DNA from: Sipunculus nudus
Lineage: Eukaryota; Annelida; Sipuncula; Golfingiida; Sipunculidae
Assembly (NCBI GenBank): GCA_026874595.1
Contig: CM049309.1
Span: forward strand, 26,975,033-27,039,032
DNA length: 64,000 bases
Reading direction: 5' to 3'
Below are positions 11,287 through 23,622 of the stretch, piece after piece. The notes under the pieces were generated by a model, which was not told the origin of the DNA, searched no databases, and was given only the letters and a program-made list of their open reading frames with translations. How positions within the stretch are numbered: the first letter of the stretch is position 1; each line of letters starts with the position of its first letter. The translations under genes were made by a program, and so were the position numbers.

Positions 11287-11779
11287 AAAACAAGATGACC
11301 AGAGGTCACGCGCTTGCCGGAAATGGAAATGATACAGACAGATAGACAGAGAGTGCATGTAGAAACAGTTATATGAATGAGCAACATTGTGGGGGCAGCA
11401 GAAACGGATAATATGTTTATTTATGCATGCTGACCTTTAACAGCTGCATATCTTTCTAGTGTAAAAGGGACCAAGTTCAAATTTTTTCATGAAATCCCGT
11501 TAATCTCGTTTGACAAGAAGCAGTGAGACGTTTTCAGGTTTGTCATGTCAAGCTGGTCATATGTGACAAAATGCCGAAAACTAGAACTACTTTGTTGTAA
11601 AAGGCGCCGAGTTATAAGCATTTCAGTGACATCTCGTTTGTTCACGTTGCACAAGATATGGTGCGAGATTTGGGCAGACTTATGGCTTAATCTAATAAAG
11701 CAGTTCATATGTGACACAATGCCGAAAACTAGACCTTCGTACCTGTAAAAATCGCCGAGTTAAAAGCATTTTGGTGAAA

Positions 11780-12600
11780 TCTCGTGTTTTCTCGTTTGAC
11801 GAGATACGGTGCGAGATTGTGCCTGACTTGGAGTTCTGTCATGTCAAGCGGGTCATGTGGAACTAAATGCCGAAAACTAGACCTGTCTAGCTGCAGTTCC
11901 GTGAAATGTCGTGTTCTCTCGTTTGACGGGATACGGTGCGAGATTTTGCCTGACATGCATGTCTGTCGTGTCAAGCTGGTCTAGTGGAACAAAATGCCGA
12001 AAACCAGACGTGTCTATCTGTAAAACTCGCCGAGTTATAAGCATTTCCGTGAAATCTCGTGTTTTCTCGTTTGACGAGATAGGGTGCGAGATTTGGCCTG
12101 ACTTGCACATCTATCGTGTCAAGCTGGTCATGTGGAAGGAAATGCCGGAAACCAGACGTGTCTAGCTGTAAAACTGGCCGAGTTATAAGCATTTCCGTGA
12201 AATTTCGTGTTTTCTCGTTTGACGAGATACGGTGCGAGATTTTGCCAGACTTGCATATCTGTCGTGTCAAGCTGGTCTAGTGGAACTAAATGCCGAAAAC
12301 CAGACATGTCTAGCTGTAAAACTGGCCCAGTTATAAGCATTTCCGTGACATCCCGTGTTTTCTCGTTTGACGAGATACGGTGCGAGATTTGGCTTGTCTT
12401 GCAGCTCTGTCGTGTCAAGCTTGTTTGGTGGAACGAAATGCTGAAAACCAGATCCTGTCTAGCTGTAAAAGTCTCCGAGTTATAGGCATTTCCGCGAAGT
12501 CTCGTTTTTTCTCGTTTGACGAGATATGGCGCGAGATTTGGCGTGACTTTCAGTTCTGTCGTGTCAAGCTGGTCATGTGGAACAAAATGCCGAAAACTAG
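11780..12600 (+). repeat. 148 bp tandem array (copy 0)
   Basis: The core tctcgtttgacgaga (or one-base variants) starts at 11790, 11917, 12065, 12213, 12361 and 12510, giving spacings of 127, 148, 148, 148 and 149. Each monomer also carries aaatctcg before and cgagattt after the core. Because 148 is not a multiple of three, minus-strand frames drift through the array and appear as overlapping 66-197 codon frames; these are not genes. Confidence 0.93.
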
Positions 12601-12680
12601 ATCTGCCTAGCTTAAAAACTGACAAAGTTACAAAAAATGGTCGTGTTATTTCCAATTTCCATGATTTTTGCCCAAAAAAT

Positions 12681-12694
12681 GTAACCATGGTAAC
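12681..12694. promoter_or_regulatory. X-box-like palindrome GTAACCATGGTAAC
   Basis: Matches the RFX X-box consensus GTNRCC-N(0-3)-RGYAAC. The same word closes several tails of family C (14609, 15930, 16673, 18501, 22103, 22846, 24674, 28276, 29019). Binding is not shown. Confidence 0.45.
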
Positions 12695-12995
12695 GGCAAA
12701 TTTAAGTAAGCTACATATCAAAAGAAAGGCCAGGTGATGACGAAAAAAATGAGCTATTGCAGAAGTGGATAAGCCTATTTATGGCGAAGTTATAGTGCAA
12801 AAACCGTTAACCACACCTGTCATGACCTTGACCCTTGACCTTGGAGCAATGTTGACCAAAAACAATAGGGTTCCTGGGTGTTCGGTTGTCAATCAACCCT
12901 GTAAGGGTCATGTCGATTGCTGCAAAATTGTGGCCAGGAGAGCGCAGACAAACACACAAAAAAACAAAAAAACAAATAAACAAAAAAACTAGACG

Positions 12996-13510
12996 ACCAT
13001 AGGTCGGGACTTGCCGGAAGTAGAAATTAGAAAGTCAAACTAACAGACAACAAACAGCAGAAAGGCAAAAAACATTTGGAACAGGTCAAATGACCAACCC
13101 GTATTGTTTGGAAAACATAAGCACATCTTTATGTGGTTTTACTGACTTTGAAAAGTCGCAGACGAGTAGACAGACAAACAGACAGACAGACAGAAAAAAA
13201 AACTTCAGGTGAAGGTCGTGTACTCATGCCATACAAAATTGAAAGCATGAATAAAATAAGCCACAGTCTATTCGAATAATTCTTCATACTTTGAATTTCA
13301 TGAATTGTAACCTACATAAGGTCACTATGGTAAGGGAAGAATATGAAAGAGTAACCAAGAGGATAAACGCATTAAATCTAGTTTCAGATGCTACAATCAA
13401 AGTTGTGACACAGTTTATAGTTTTGGAGATATGGTACAATAATGATTACTACAGCGGCATCTGGTGGTTATTTTCCAAAATGATAAAAGTAAGCTTCGCG
13501 AAATTTTATT
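12996..13510 (+). repeat. diverged family C tail
   Basis: Follows the truncated unit with gaccataggtcgggacttgcc, a caaacagacagacagac run, and a weakly matching module containing gttttggagatatggtac and 'cggcatctggtggttattt', a degenerate version of the CTCF-like segment seen elsewhere in family C. The 73-codon frame here is incidental. Confidence 0.6.
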
Positions 13511-13514
13511 AGTA

Positions 13515-13560
<46 letters not shown>
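13515..13560. repeat. (TTA)n microsatellite
   Basis: About fifteen consecutive TTA trinucleotides. Confidence 0.97.
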
Positions 13561-13561
<1 letters not shown>

Positions 13562-13860
13562 GATGTATAATTTATATTTATCCCCTACCCCTAATTGCAA
13601 ACCGGATATCCGTCCCTGATTTGACACACCCAGCTGCAAATCGGGGATCCGTCCCTGATATTATAGTTGTGATTGTGCTTTCCAGCAACACTATCTCTGC
13701 ATTCCGTAACATTTCGGGGAGCCTCTCTCTTTGTTTTTTTTTAAGGGATTATCCTTTACAACAGGTCATTAAGCTCTCAATGCATTGAAATCCTCAAAGT
13801 GCGGCCATACAAAGAATGAAAAGAGGCCACCACCAAAAGCACAGGTGGGATCAATCCGGT
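13561..13860. other. spacer with two atccgtccctgat phrases
   Basis: Two related phrases, ccggatatccgtccctgat near 13601 and ggggatccgtccctgat near 13643, form a short direct repeat. Nothing else is recognised. Confidence 0.4.
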
Positions 13861-16380
13861 TGTGTCTTTTCATGGACCATCGCACATCCATAGAACAAAG
13901 CTCCAACTGTCAAATGTAATGCCCCTGCCGACATTTACTATTACATACTGCCATCGCTTATGGTCATGGCAATTGGATGTACTTTTTTTATTTGAAGAAA
14001 AACGATGCAAGATTCGAAGAAACTTACAATATAATCATATAATGTGACCGAGAATGTTAGACGCTATCAAATGCTGAAAACTATAAGTCTTCCACATAAA
14101 AATAACACAATTATAGGCGTTTCTTTGAATGGTCCGATGTTCTCGTTTGACAAGAAATGGTGCGAGATATGACGAGATATTCACTTTTATCACTTAAAAC
14201 TGGTCAAATGATTCTTGAACAATAGAAAAATAAAATATCTAGCATGAAAATGACCGACATAAAGACAATTGTTTGAAATCTAAAATATTCTCGTTTGGCG
14301 GGAGATGATACGAGATGTGGCGAGATTTGCAGTGTAATCATGTCCAGCTTCTGAAATACTACCAAATGCTGAAAACTACTCCATTTTAGCATTAACCGTG
14401 ATCAAGTTATAAGCATTTTTGTGAAATCTCGTAATTTCTCGTTTGGCAATAAACCGAGCGAGATTTGACGAGAATTGCAATGGAATGGCTTAGAACCAAG
14501 AGAAAGCAGCCTTATGCTAAAAACTAGACCCTTAAAGCATAAATATTAACCGAGATAGAAGCCAAAAACTACATATTTTCAGATCGTCAAGTTTAACCCC
14601 AAAATTTGGTAACCATGGTAACGGCAGCACAAGGCTATATGTAGGAAGGAATAAGGCAATGATCCTAGTTTTAGATGCGACAAAGAAAATTGTTATATGC
14701 TTAATATTTTTTTAGATATTGCGAAAAAATGAAAAGTTGTAGTGTTTCCGGTACCATGCCCCCTGGTGGCTATTTTCGAAAAATGAAAAAACAAGTTCGA
14801 GATAATACAGAAAAACAGAAAATATGTCACTTTTAGAACGTTAGCTGTAAAACTGCCACCTCAAAATCGTATTTAATGAAATCTCGAAAAATCTCGTTTG
14901 ACTAAAAATGGCACGAGATTTTGCGAGACTTGCATTAATTTTCCATAGAGCATATTAAATGCTACACAATGCAAAAAACTAGACCTCTCTAACTTAAAAA
15001 ATGAGAAATTTGGAGTGAAATTTTCGAATTTTCCGATTTTCCCCCAAAAATACGTTACCATGGAAACAATTGACCGGAAAAATTTGATAGCAATTGGAAA
15101 GCTAACATTAAGAGGAGTAAAATGAGCTACAGATTATGCGGCTACGATTATTATTGACGAAGATATGAAGAAAATAAAAATTTTAGGTTTTTCGGTGACC
15201 CTGACCTTGACCTTTCACCGATCATGACCAAAAACAATAGGCTCCGATAAGAACCAATTTTACACTTAATGTAAAAGTTTCAGAGCGATTGCTTTAAAAA
15301 TGTGGCTTGTAGCGCGCAGACATACAGACAGACAGACAGACAAACAAACAAACAAACAAACATACGGAACTGACCAACATACTTGCCGAAATCTTTGATT
15401 CCGGCAAGTAACAAACAGACATACGCAACTTAGCAATATGCTTGCCGAAATCGAAGATTTCCGGCAAGCAATAAAGTTGTGACTGTGCCTCCAACATGTA
15501 TGATAATAGACAGGGCCTGGAAAGGCCGTCACGCACCGCTGCACACGCCGGCCGCCCACCGTAGGGACCCTGCCGGCACTTGCGGCGACGGCACGTGACT
15601 TCGTGGTCTGGTGAAACACGGCGCGAGATTTGACGAGATTTACAATGCGACCCCTGAATGTGACTGCGAGTGTCCGACGCTATCCGGCGCTGCAGACCAT
15701 GTGTCTGTGGCGTAAAAATGACAGAATTATAGGCATTTCTTTGAATGGTCACGTGTTCTCGTTTCACGAGAAACGGTGCGAGATATGACGAGACTTGCGA
15801 TTGAATGACTAAGAACTAGACGGATGCTGTCTAACGCCGAAAACCAGACCTTTCTATGGCAAATATCAACAGAGATAGAAGCAGGTAAACTTCGTATTTT
15901 CAAGTTGTCACGTTTTACCCCAAAATTTGGTAACCATGGTAACGGCAGTACAAAGCTACATGTGCGGAGGAATAAGCCAATGTTCCTACTTCCAGATACC
16001 ACAAAAAAAATGGTGTCACGTTTAATATTTTTTGAGATATTGCAGAAAAATGATATGTTACAGTGTTTCAGGTACCACGCCCCCTGGTGGCTATTTCCAA
16101 AAAATGAAATACTGATTTCGAGATATTTATAAATAACACAAAATATATCAATTTCAAAGCCATTGTTAAAAAAATGCAACCTGTAGGTCATATTTAATGA
16201 AATCTCGAAGACTCTCGTTTGACGAGAAACGGTGCGAGATTTTGCAAGATTTTTGATTGGACCACCGAGAACTCACCAAGGGCTACAAGATGCAAAAAAA
16301 ATGACCTCTCCAGCATAAAAACTGACAGAGTTAGAAGCTGAAAACTGCATATAGTCATTACTCAAAAGTTTTACCCCAAA
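13861..16380 (+). repeat. diverged family C modules
   Basis: Single, non-tandem copies of the same building blocks: tctcgtttgacgaga-type dyads (near 14137, 14290, 14440, 14895, 15760 and 16215), X-box-like palindromes at 14609 and 15930, CTCF-like segments near 14759 and 16078, a ctgaccttgacctttcacc stretch near 15196, and cttgccg/cggcaag hairpins at 15382 and 15441. The module order matches the higher-order unit, but identity is clearly lower. A GC-rich patch at 15520-15660 interrupts it. Confidence 0.75.
15382..15468 (+). repeat. two CTTGCCG hairpins
   Basis: Inverted repeats cttgccgaa...ttccggcaag at 15382-15408 and 15441-15468, separated by caaacagacatacgcaact-like text. They are the same hairpins as at 21113, 27286, 29335-29547 and 40833. 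Confidence 0.8.
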
Positions 16381-16672
16381 AGTAGAGAAATCTGGCAATA
16401 GCGCACTTTGGCACCTATGCGCAAAAATAAGCCCATGGACCCCAGTTGAAGGTGCTGTGATGGAAATGGCCCAATGTTTAATAGTTCTGGAGGTATAGCA
16501 CCAAAACAAATGTTCATGTTTTTTCATCTGCAACGCCCCCTGGCGGCCATTTCCAAAATCTGAAAAAACAATTTCGAGATATTCTTGTGTTACATAAAAT
16601 ATCTCAGAATCAGTACGATTGCTGCAAATTTGAAAAATATCACGAAATTCCATGATTTCTCCCCAAAATTGC

Positions 16673-16686
16673 GTAACCATGGTAAC
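16673..16686. promoter_or_regulatory. X-box-like palindrome GTAACCATGGTAAC
   Basis: Fits the RFX X-box consensus. It lies about 130 bases upstream of the TGACCT cluster in this tail. Functional status is unknown. Confidence 0.45.
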
Positions 16687-16814
16687 AGCAAATTTAAGTT
16701 AGCTACATGTCAAAAGAAAGGCCGGGTGATGACGAAAAAAATGAGCTATTGCAGAAGTGGATAAGCCTATTTATGGCGAAGTTATAGTGCAAAAACCGTT
16801 AACCATACCTGTCG

Positions 16815-16840
16815 TGACCTTGACCTTTGACCTTTGACCT
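16815..16840 (-). promoter_or_regulatory. nuclear-receptor-like direct repeats (DR0-DR1-DR1)
   Basis: Four TGACCT half-sites (AGGTCA on the minus strand) start at 16815, 16821, 16828 and 16835, giving spacings of 0, 1 and 1. DR1 is the arrangement bound by RXR/HNF4/COUP-type receptors. The exact copy is at 22988-23013. Presence in a repeat does not prove use. Confidence 0.45.
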
Positions 16841-17449
16841 ATTTTAACCAAAAACAATAGGGCACCTAGAAATTATGTTTTTCATCATCCCTGCAAGTTT
16901 CAAGGTGATTGTGGCAAAATTGTGGCCAGGAGAGTGCAGACAAACAAACAAACAAACAGACAAGATGACCAGAGGTCACGCGCTTGCCGGAAATGGAAAT
17001 GATTCAGACAGATAGATAGAGAGTGCATGTAGAAACAGTCATATGAATGAGTAACATTGTGGGGGCAGCAGAAACGGATAATATGTTTATTTATGCATGC
17101 TGACCTTTAACAGCTGCATATCTTTCTAGTGTAAAAGGGACCAAGTTCAAAATTTTTTCATGAAATCCCGTTAATCTCGTTTGACAAGAAGCAGTGAGAC
17201 GTTTTCAGGTTTGTCATGTCAAGCTGGTCATATGTGACAAAATGCCGAAAACTAGAACTACTTTGTTGTAAAAGGCGCCGAGTTATAAGCATTTCAGTGA
17301 CATCTCGTTTGTTCACGTTGCACAAGATATGGTGCGAGATTTGGGCAGACTTATGGCTTTTATCTAATCAAGCAGTTCATATGTGACACAATGCCGAAAA
17401 CTAGACCTTCGTACCTGTAAAAATCGCCGAGTTAAAAGCATTTTGGTGA

Positions 17450-18420
17450 AATCTCGTGTTTTCTCGTTTGACGAGATACGGTGCGAGATTGTGCCTGACT
17501 TGGAGTTCTGTCATGTCAAGCAGGTCATGTGGAACTAAATGCCGAAAACTAGACCTGTCTAGCTGCAGTTCCGTGAAATCTCGTGTTTTCTCGTTTGACG
17601 GGATACGGTGCGAGATTTTGCCTGACATGCATGTCTGTCGTGTCAAGCTGGTCTAGTGGAACAAAATGCCGAAAACCAGACCTGTCTATCTGTAAAACTC
17701 GCCGAATTATAACCAATGCCGTGAAATCTCATGTTTTCTCGTTTGACGAGATACGGTGCGACATTCGGCCTGACTTTCAGTTCTGTCATGTCCAGCAGGT
17801 CATGTGAAAGAAAATGCCGAAAACTAGACCTGTCTAGCTGTAAAACTCGCCGAGTTATAAGAATTTCCGTGAAATCTCATGTTTTCTCGTTTGACGAGAT
17901 AGGGTGCGAGATTTGGCCTGACTTGCACATCTATCGTGTCAAGCTGGTCATGTGGAAGGAAATGCCGGAAACCAGACGTGTCTAGCTGTAAAACTGGCCC
18001 AGTTATAAGCATTTCCGTGAAATTTCGTGTTTTCTCGTTTGACGAGATACGGTGCGAGATTTTGCCAGACTTGCATATCTGTCGTGTCAAGCTGGTCTAG
18101 TGGAACTAATTGCCGAAAACCAGACGTGTCTAGCTGTAAAACTGGCCCAGTTATAAGCATTTCCGTGACATCCCGTGTTTTCTCGTTTGACGAGATACGG
18201 GGCGAGATTTGGCCTGTCTTGCAGCTCTGTCGTGTCAAGCTTGTTTGGTGGAACGAAATGCCGAAAACCAGACCTGTCTGGCTGTAAAAGTCGCCGAGTT
18301 ATAAGCATTTCCGCGAAGTCTCGTTTTTTCTCGTTTGACGAGATATGGCGCGAGATTTGGCGTGACTTTCAGTTCTGTCGTGTCAAGCTGGTCATGTGGA
18401 ACAAAATGCCGAAAACTAGA
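17450..18420 (+). repeat. 148 bp tandem array 1 (copy 1)
   Basis: The core tctcgtttgacgaga (one-base variant at 17589) starts at 17462, 17589, 17737, 17885, 18033, 18181 and 18329. Spacing is 127 once and then exactly 148 five times. Shared monomer text includes aatgccgaaaac, ctgtctagctgtaaaac and gagttataagcatttccgtg. The length is close to a nucleosome core's 147 bp, which may be coincidence. Confidence 0.95.
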
Positions 18421-18500
18421 TCTGCCTAGCTTAAAAACTGACAAAGTTACAAAAAAATGGTCGTGTTATTTCCAATTTCCATGATTTTTGCCCAAAAAAT

Positions 18501-18514
18501 GTAACCATGGTAAC
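18501..18514. promoter_or_regulatory. X-box-like palindrome
   Basis: GTAACCATGGTAAC directly after the 148 bp array; repeated at 24674. Confidence 0.42.
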
Positions 18515-18999
18515 GGCAAATTTAAGTAAGCTACATATCAAAAGAAAGGCCAGGTGATGACGAAAAAAATGAGCTATTGCAGAAGTGGATAAGCCTTTTT
18601 ATGGCGAAGTTATAGTGCAAAAACCGTTAACCACACCTGTCGTGACCTTGACCCTTGACCTTGGAGCAATGTTGACCAAAAACAATAGGGTTCCAGGGTG
18701 TTCGGTTGTCAATCAACCCTGTAAGGGTCATGTCAATTGCTGCAAAATTGTGGCCAGGAGAGCGCAGACAAACACACAAAAAAACAAACAAAAAAACAAA
18801 CTAGACGACCATAGGTCGAACGCTTGCCGGAAATCGGAAGTGAAACACAGACGGACAGACAGAACATTTTGTCGGTTTTCTATCAATGGAATGACTCTCA
18901 GGGCCATTGCTGAGAATATGTGGCCAGTAGAATGACATATGAGACAAAAGAACAGGCAAGCAGACAAAGCCGACAACAAAAGACGAACAGACAGACATA

Positions 19000-20250
19000 C
19001 TGACTTTGTGAGACAAGATTGACACCAGATGACTTAACCTAGTTATGGAGAAGATTCAAAGGAAGAAAATGAGTTATAATTTATGTAATTTAGATTAATA
19101 GTTTTGGAGTTATGGCGAATTAATGATATACTTGGGAGGTTCGACTGTAGCGCCCTCTAGCGGACATATTCCAAAAACGACAAACGCGTTTCGTATTATT
19201 AGAGTATGACATGAGATGTCCCAGTTTCAAAAGGATTCCGTCAAAGCTGTGGCCTGTAGAATGCTATATGTAAGGCGTAAGAACCAGCAAGCAGGCGACT
19301 TTGAGGATAACGGACAAACAGATGGACACACTGAGAAAGTGACAGAAGATTGAAACCACATGTCTTAATCAGGTTATGGAGAAGACTCAAAGGAAGAAAA
19401 TAAGCTATAGTTTATGTAACTGAGGCTTTGGGTGTAGAGATATGGCCAATACAATGGTATGTGTGTGAGGGTTGTGTGCAGCGCCCACTAGTGGCCATAT
19501 CCGGAAAATGAAAAATTTATTTCGAGATATTAGTGTAAGACATAAGGTGTAATAGTTTCAAAAGGATTCCATCAAAACTGTGGCCTATAGAATGCTATAT
19601 GTGAGACGCAAGAACCAGCAAGCAGGCGAATTTGAGAACAACTGACAAACAGACAGACACACTGAACACTGACAAAGTGACTCGAGATTGAGTCCAGATG
19701 GCTACTCCAAGGTATGCAGAAGACTCAAAGGAAGAAAAAAGCTACAGTTTATATAACTGAGGTTTATAGTTTTGGAGATATTGCCAAAGCATGATATGTT
19801 GGGAGAGGTTCGAGTTCAGCGCCCCCTAGCGGCCATATCCAGAAAATGAAAAATTGGTTTCGAGATATTAGTGTAAGACTTAAGATGTAATAGTTTCAAA
19901 AGGATTCTTTCAAAACTGTGGGCTGTAGAATGCTATATGTGAGACGCAAGAGCAAGCAGGCGAATTTGAGGACAACGATCAAACAGACAGACACACTGAC
20001 AAAGTGACACAAAATTGTGACCAGATGACTACACCAGGTTATGGAGAAGACTCAGAGGAAGAAAATAAGCTATAGTTTATGTAATTGAGGCTTATAATTT
20101 TGGAGATATGGCTAAAATATATGATGTTGGGGAGGTTCGCATCCAGCGCCCCCCAGCGGCCCTATCCAAAAAAAAATGAAAAAAACAAATTTGAAATACG
20201 AGGGTAAGACTTGAAATATATCAGTTTTAAAAAAAAATCCTGCAAAACTG
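19000..20250 (+). repeat. about 330 bp tandem array with CTCF-like segments (copy 1)
   Basis: Four monomers share tatggagaagactcaaagg, 'aagctatagtttatgtaa', 'gagatatggc', a cagcgccccctagcggcc-type segment and 'ggattc..tcaaaactgtggcc'. The CTCF-like segments start near 19148, 19481, 19817 and 20143, so the period is 325-337. Each monomer ends with a gacagacacactgac run. Confidence 0.88.
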
Positions 20251-21053
20251 TGGCCTCCAGGGCAAGATTAATGAAATCTCGAAATATCTCGTTTGATGAG
20301 CTATCTTACGAGATATTGCCAGACTTTTAATAAAATCATGTAGTATTAAACGAATGCAACCTAATGGAAAAAACTAGACCTCTCTAGCATTAAAACTGAC
20401 AAATTAGTCCATTGATTTTCAAATATGATAATTTTCCCCCGAAAATGTGTTACCATGGAAACGGCAAATTTGAGTCAAGTACCCACCAGAAGAAAGGCCA
20501 TTGGATGACGATTAAAATGAGCTATAGTTCAAGTAGATACGACTAACAGTTACAAAGATATGAAGAAAAACCTGTTTTGTATACTTTTGATGACCTCGAC
20601 CTTGACCTTTGACCTATTTGGGCCAAAAACGATAGGGCACCTAGAATTTTGGTTGCCCATCATATCTGAAAGTTTCAAGGTGATTGTGGCAAAATTGTGG
20701 GCAGGAGAGTGCTAAATGTCAGAAAGAACAAGGCCGTTGACAAAATTGACAACAACCCTGAAACAGACAGACATACTGACAAGGTGACACAAGGCCAACA
20801 AAGGTTGATCATACCAGGATATGGGCAATGGAAAGACGAACAAAATGGGGTAAGAATGAGGTTGATACGACAATTTTTGACCAAGTTATGAGGAAAATAA
20901 GGTTTCGAGGATTTTCGATGGCCTTGACCTTGACCTTTAACCTATTTTAACCAAAAACAATAGGGCACCTAGAAATTCTCCATCATCTCTGAAAGTTTCA
21001 AGGTGATTGTGGCAAAATTGTGGCCAGGACAGTGCAGACAAACAAACCAACAA

Positions 21054-21084
<31 letters not shown>

Positions 21085-21112
21085 TACGCAACTGACCAAC
21101 ATGCTTGCCGAA

Positions 21113-21141
21113 ATCTTTGAATTCGGCAAGCAACAAACTAG
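21113..21141 (+). repeat. CTTGCCG hairpin followed by CTAG
   Basis: cttgccg...cggcaag inverted repeat at 21113-21130, then seven bases and CTAG at 21138-21141. This resembles a Helitron 3' end (hairpin, short gap, CTRR), but no 5' TC end or Rep/helicase gene has been seen. Confidence 0.4.
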
Positions 21142-21179
21142 CTGCAAAAGTCGCCGTGTTATCAGCATTTACGTGAAAT

Positions 21180-21960
21180 CATGTTTTTTTCTCGCTTGAC
21201 GAGATATAGTACGAGATTTGGCAAGACGAGCAGTTTTATTATGTCAAGACGGCCAAACGTTACGAAATGGCGAAAACTAGATCCGTCTAGCTGTAAAAGT
21301 CGCCGAGTTATAAGCATTTCCGTGTACTCTCGTGTTTTCTCGTTTGACGAGATATGGTGCAGGATTTGGCCAGTCTTGTAGATTTGTCATATCAAACTCT
21401 CTAAATGTTATGAAATGGCGAAAACTACATCTGTCTAGTTGTAAAAGTTGCCGAGTTATTAGCATTTCTGTGAAATCTCCTTTTTTATCGTTTGACGAGA
21501 TATGGTGCGAGATTTGGCCAGTCTTGCAGGTTTGTCATGTCAAGCCGTCCAAATGTTAATGAATGCCAAAAACTAGACCTGTCTAGCCGTGAAAGTCGCC
21601 GACTTATATGCATTTCTGTGAAATCTCGTTTTTCCACATTTGACCAGATGTAGTGCGAGATTTCGCCAAGTATCGCAGTTTTACTATGTCAAGTTGGCCA
21701 AATGTTACCAAATGCCAAAAACTAGACCTGAGTAGCTGTAAAAGTCGCCTAGTTATAAACATTTCCATGATATCTCGTTTTTTTCTCGCTTGACGAGATA
21801 TGGTGCGAGATTTGGCCTGATTTCTTTTCTGGCGTGTCAAGCTGGTCATATGTTATGAAATGCCGAAAACTAGACCTGTGTAGCTGTAAAAGTCGCCGAG
21901 TTATAAGCATTTCCGTGAAATCTCGTTTTTTCTCGTTTGACGATAAACCGAGCGAAATTT
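21180..21960 (+). repeat. 148 bp tandem array 2 (copy 1)
   Basis: Related monomers with cores at about 21190 (tctcgcttgacgaga), 21338, 21486, 21635, 21785 and 21932, so about 148-149 spacing. They are more diverged from each other than those of array 1; several use atgttacgaaatgg in place of the array 1 text. Confidence 0.88.
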
Positions 21961-22987
21961 GACGAGACTTGCAATTGAATGACTTAGAACCAAGGGGAAG
22001 CAGCCTTATGCAAAAAACTAGACCCTTGAAACATAAATATTAACCGAGATAGAAGCCAAAAACTGCATATTTTCAGATCGTCAAGTTTAACCAACAAATT
22101 TGGTAACCATGGTAACGGCAGCACAAAGCTACATGTGCGGAGGAATAAGCCAATGTTCCTAGTTTAAGATACAACGATAAAAATTGTGCCATGTTTAAAA
22201 TTATTTTAGATATTGCAGAAAAATGATATGTTACAGTGTTTCAGGTACCACGCCCCCTGGTGGCTATTTCCAAAAAATGAAAATCTGATTTCGAGATATT
22301 TATAAATAACACAAAATATATCAATTTCAAAGCCATTGTTAAAAAAATGCAACCTGTAGGTCATATTTAATGAAATCTCGAAGACTCTCGTTTGACGAGA
22401 AACGGTGCGAGATTTTGCAAGATTTTTGATTGGATCACCGAGAGCTCACCAAGGGCTACAAGATGCAAAAAAATTGAACTCTCCAGCATAAAAACTGACA
22501 GAGTTAGTAGCTGAAAACTGCATATTTTCAAAATTCAAAAGTTTTACCCCAAAAATAGAGAAATCTGGCAATAGCGCACTTTGGCACCTATGCGCAAAAA
22601 TAAGCCCATGGACCCCAGTTGAAGGTGCTGTGATGGAAATGGCCCAATGTTTAATAGTTCTGGAGGTATAGCACCAAAACAAATGTTCATGTTTTTTCAT
22701 CTGCAACGCCCCCTGGCGGCCATTTCCAAAATCTGAAAAAACAATTTCGAGATATTCTTGTGTTACATAAAATATCTCAGAATCAGTACGATTGCTGCAA
22801 ATTTGAAAAATATCACGAAATTCCATGATTTCTCCCCAAAATTGCGTAACCATGGTAACAGCAAATTTAAGTTAGCTACATGTCAAAAGAAAGGCCGGGT
22901 GATGACGAAAAAAATGAGCTATTGCAGAAGTGGATAAGCCTATTTATGGCGAAGTTATAGTGCAAAAACCGTTAACCATACCTGTCG

Positions 22988-23013
22988 TGACCTTGACCTT
23001 TGACCTTTGACCT
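22988..23013 (-). promoter_or_regulatory. nuclear-receptor-like direct repeats (DR0-DR1-DR1)
   Basis: Exact duplicate of the TGACCT cluster at 16815-16840. Confidence 0.42.
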
Positions 23014-23622
23014 ATTTTAACCAAAAACAATAGGGCACCTAGAAATTATGTTTTTCATCATCCCTGCAAGTTTCAAGGTGATTGTGGCAAAATTGTGGCC
23101 AGGAGAGTGCAGACAAACAAACAAACAAACAGACAAGATGACCAGAGGTCACGCGCTTGCCGGAAATGGAAATGATTCAGACAGATAGATAGAGAGTGCA
23201 TGTAGAAACAGTCATATGAATGAGTAACATTGTGGGGGCAGCAGAAACGGATAATATGTTTATTTATGCATGCTGACCTTTAACAGCTGCATATCTTTCT
23301 AGTGTAAAAGGGACCAAGTTCAAAATTTTTTCATGAAATCCCGTTAATCTCGTTTGACAAGAAGCAGTGAGACGTTTTCAGGTTTGTCATGTCAAGCTGG
23401 TCATATGTGACAAAATGCCGAAAACTAGAACTACTTTGTTGTAAAAGGCGCCGAGTTATAAGCATTTCAGTGACATCTCGTTTGTTCACGTTGCACAAGA
23501 TATGGTGCGAGATTTGGGCAGACTTATGGCTTTTATCTAATCAAGCAGTTCATATGTGACACAATGCCGAAAACTAGACCTTCGTACCTGTAAAAATCGC
23601 CGAGTTAAAAGCATTTTGGTGA

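Larger units (their letters stand above)
11287..12995 (+). repeat. family C higher-order unit, truncated copy 0
   Basis: Begins at gatgaccagaggtcacgcgc and runs collinear with 16960-18800, offset 5,672-5,673 at the left and 5,820 at the right. The 148-base change in offset equals one missing 148 bp monomer. It has many scattered substitutions relative to the later copies, so it is an older or separately evolving copy that lacks the remaining about 4.4 kb of the unit. Confidence 0.88.
16381..22553 (+). repeat. 6,173 bp higher-order repeat, copy 1
   Basis: Every stretch compared with the segment 6,173 bases downstream is identical from about 16381 onward. The unit contains, in order: CTCF-like segment, X-box-like palindrome, TGACCT direct repeats, aacaaacagac run, 148 bp array, X-box, TGACCT repeats, about 330 bp array with four CTCF-like segments, dyad, TGACCT repeats twice, cttgccg hairpin, a second 148 bp array, X-box and CTCF-like segment. 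The boundaries are set by convention, because a tandem repeat has no unique start. No protein-coding gene is present. Confidence 0.92.

Noticed and set aside
12128-12721. Long minus-strand open frame of 197 codons and many similar frames in the 148 bp arrays
   Set aside because: The monomer is 148 bases, not a multiple of three, so the same DNA is read in all frames in turn. The frames overlap on both strands and follow the repeat. There is no conserved start or domain.
15266-15767. Minus-strand frames of 117 and 157 codons
   Set aside because: They cover the cagacagac run and family C hairpins, and their Cys/Val/Leu repeats reflect the ctgtctgt composition.
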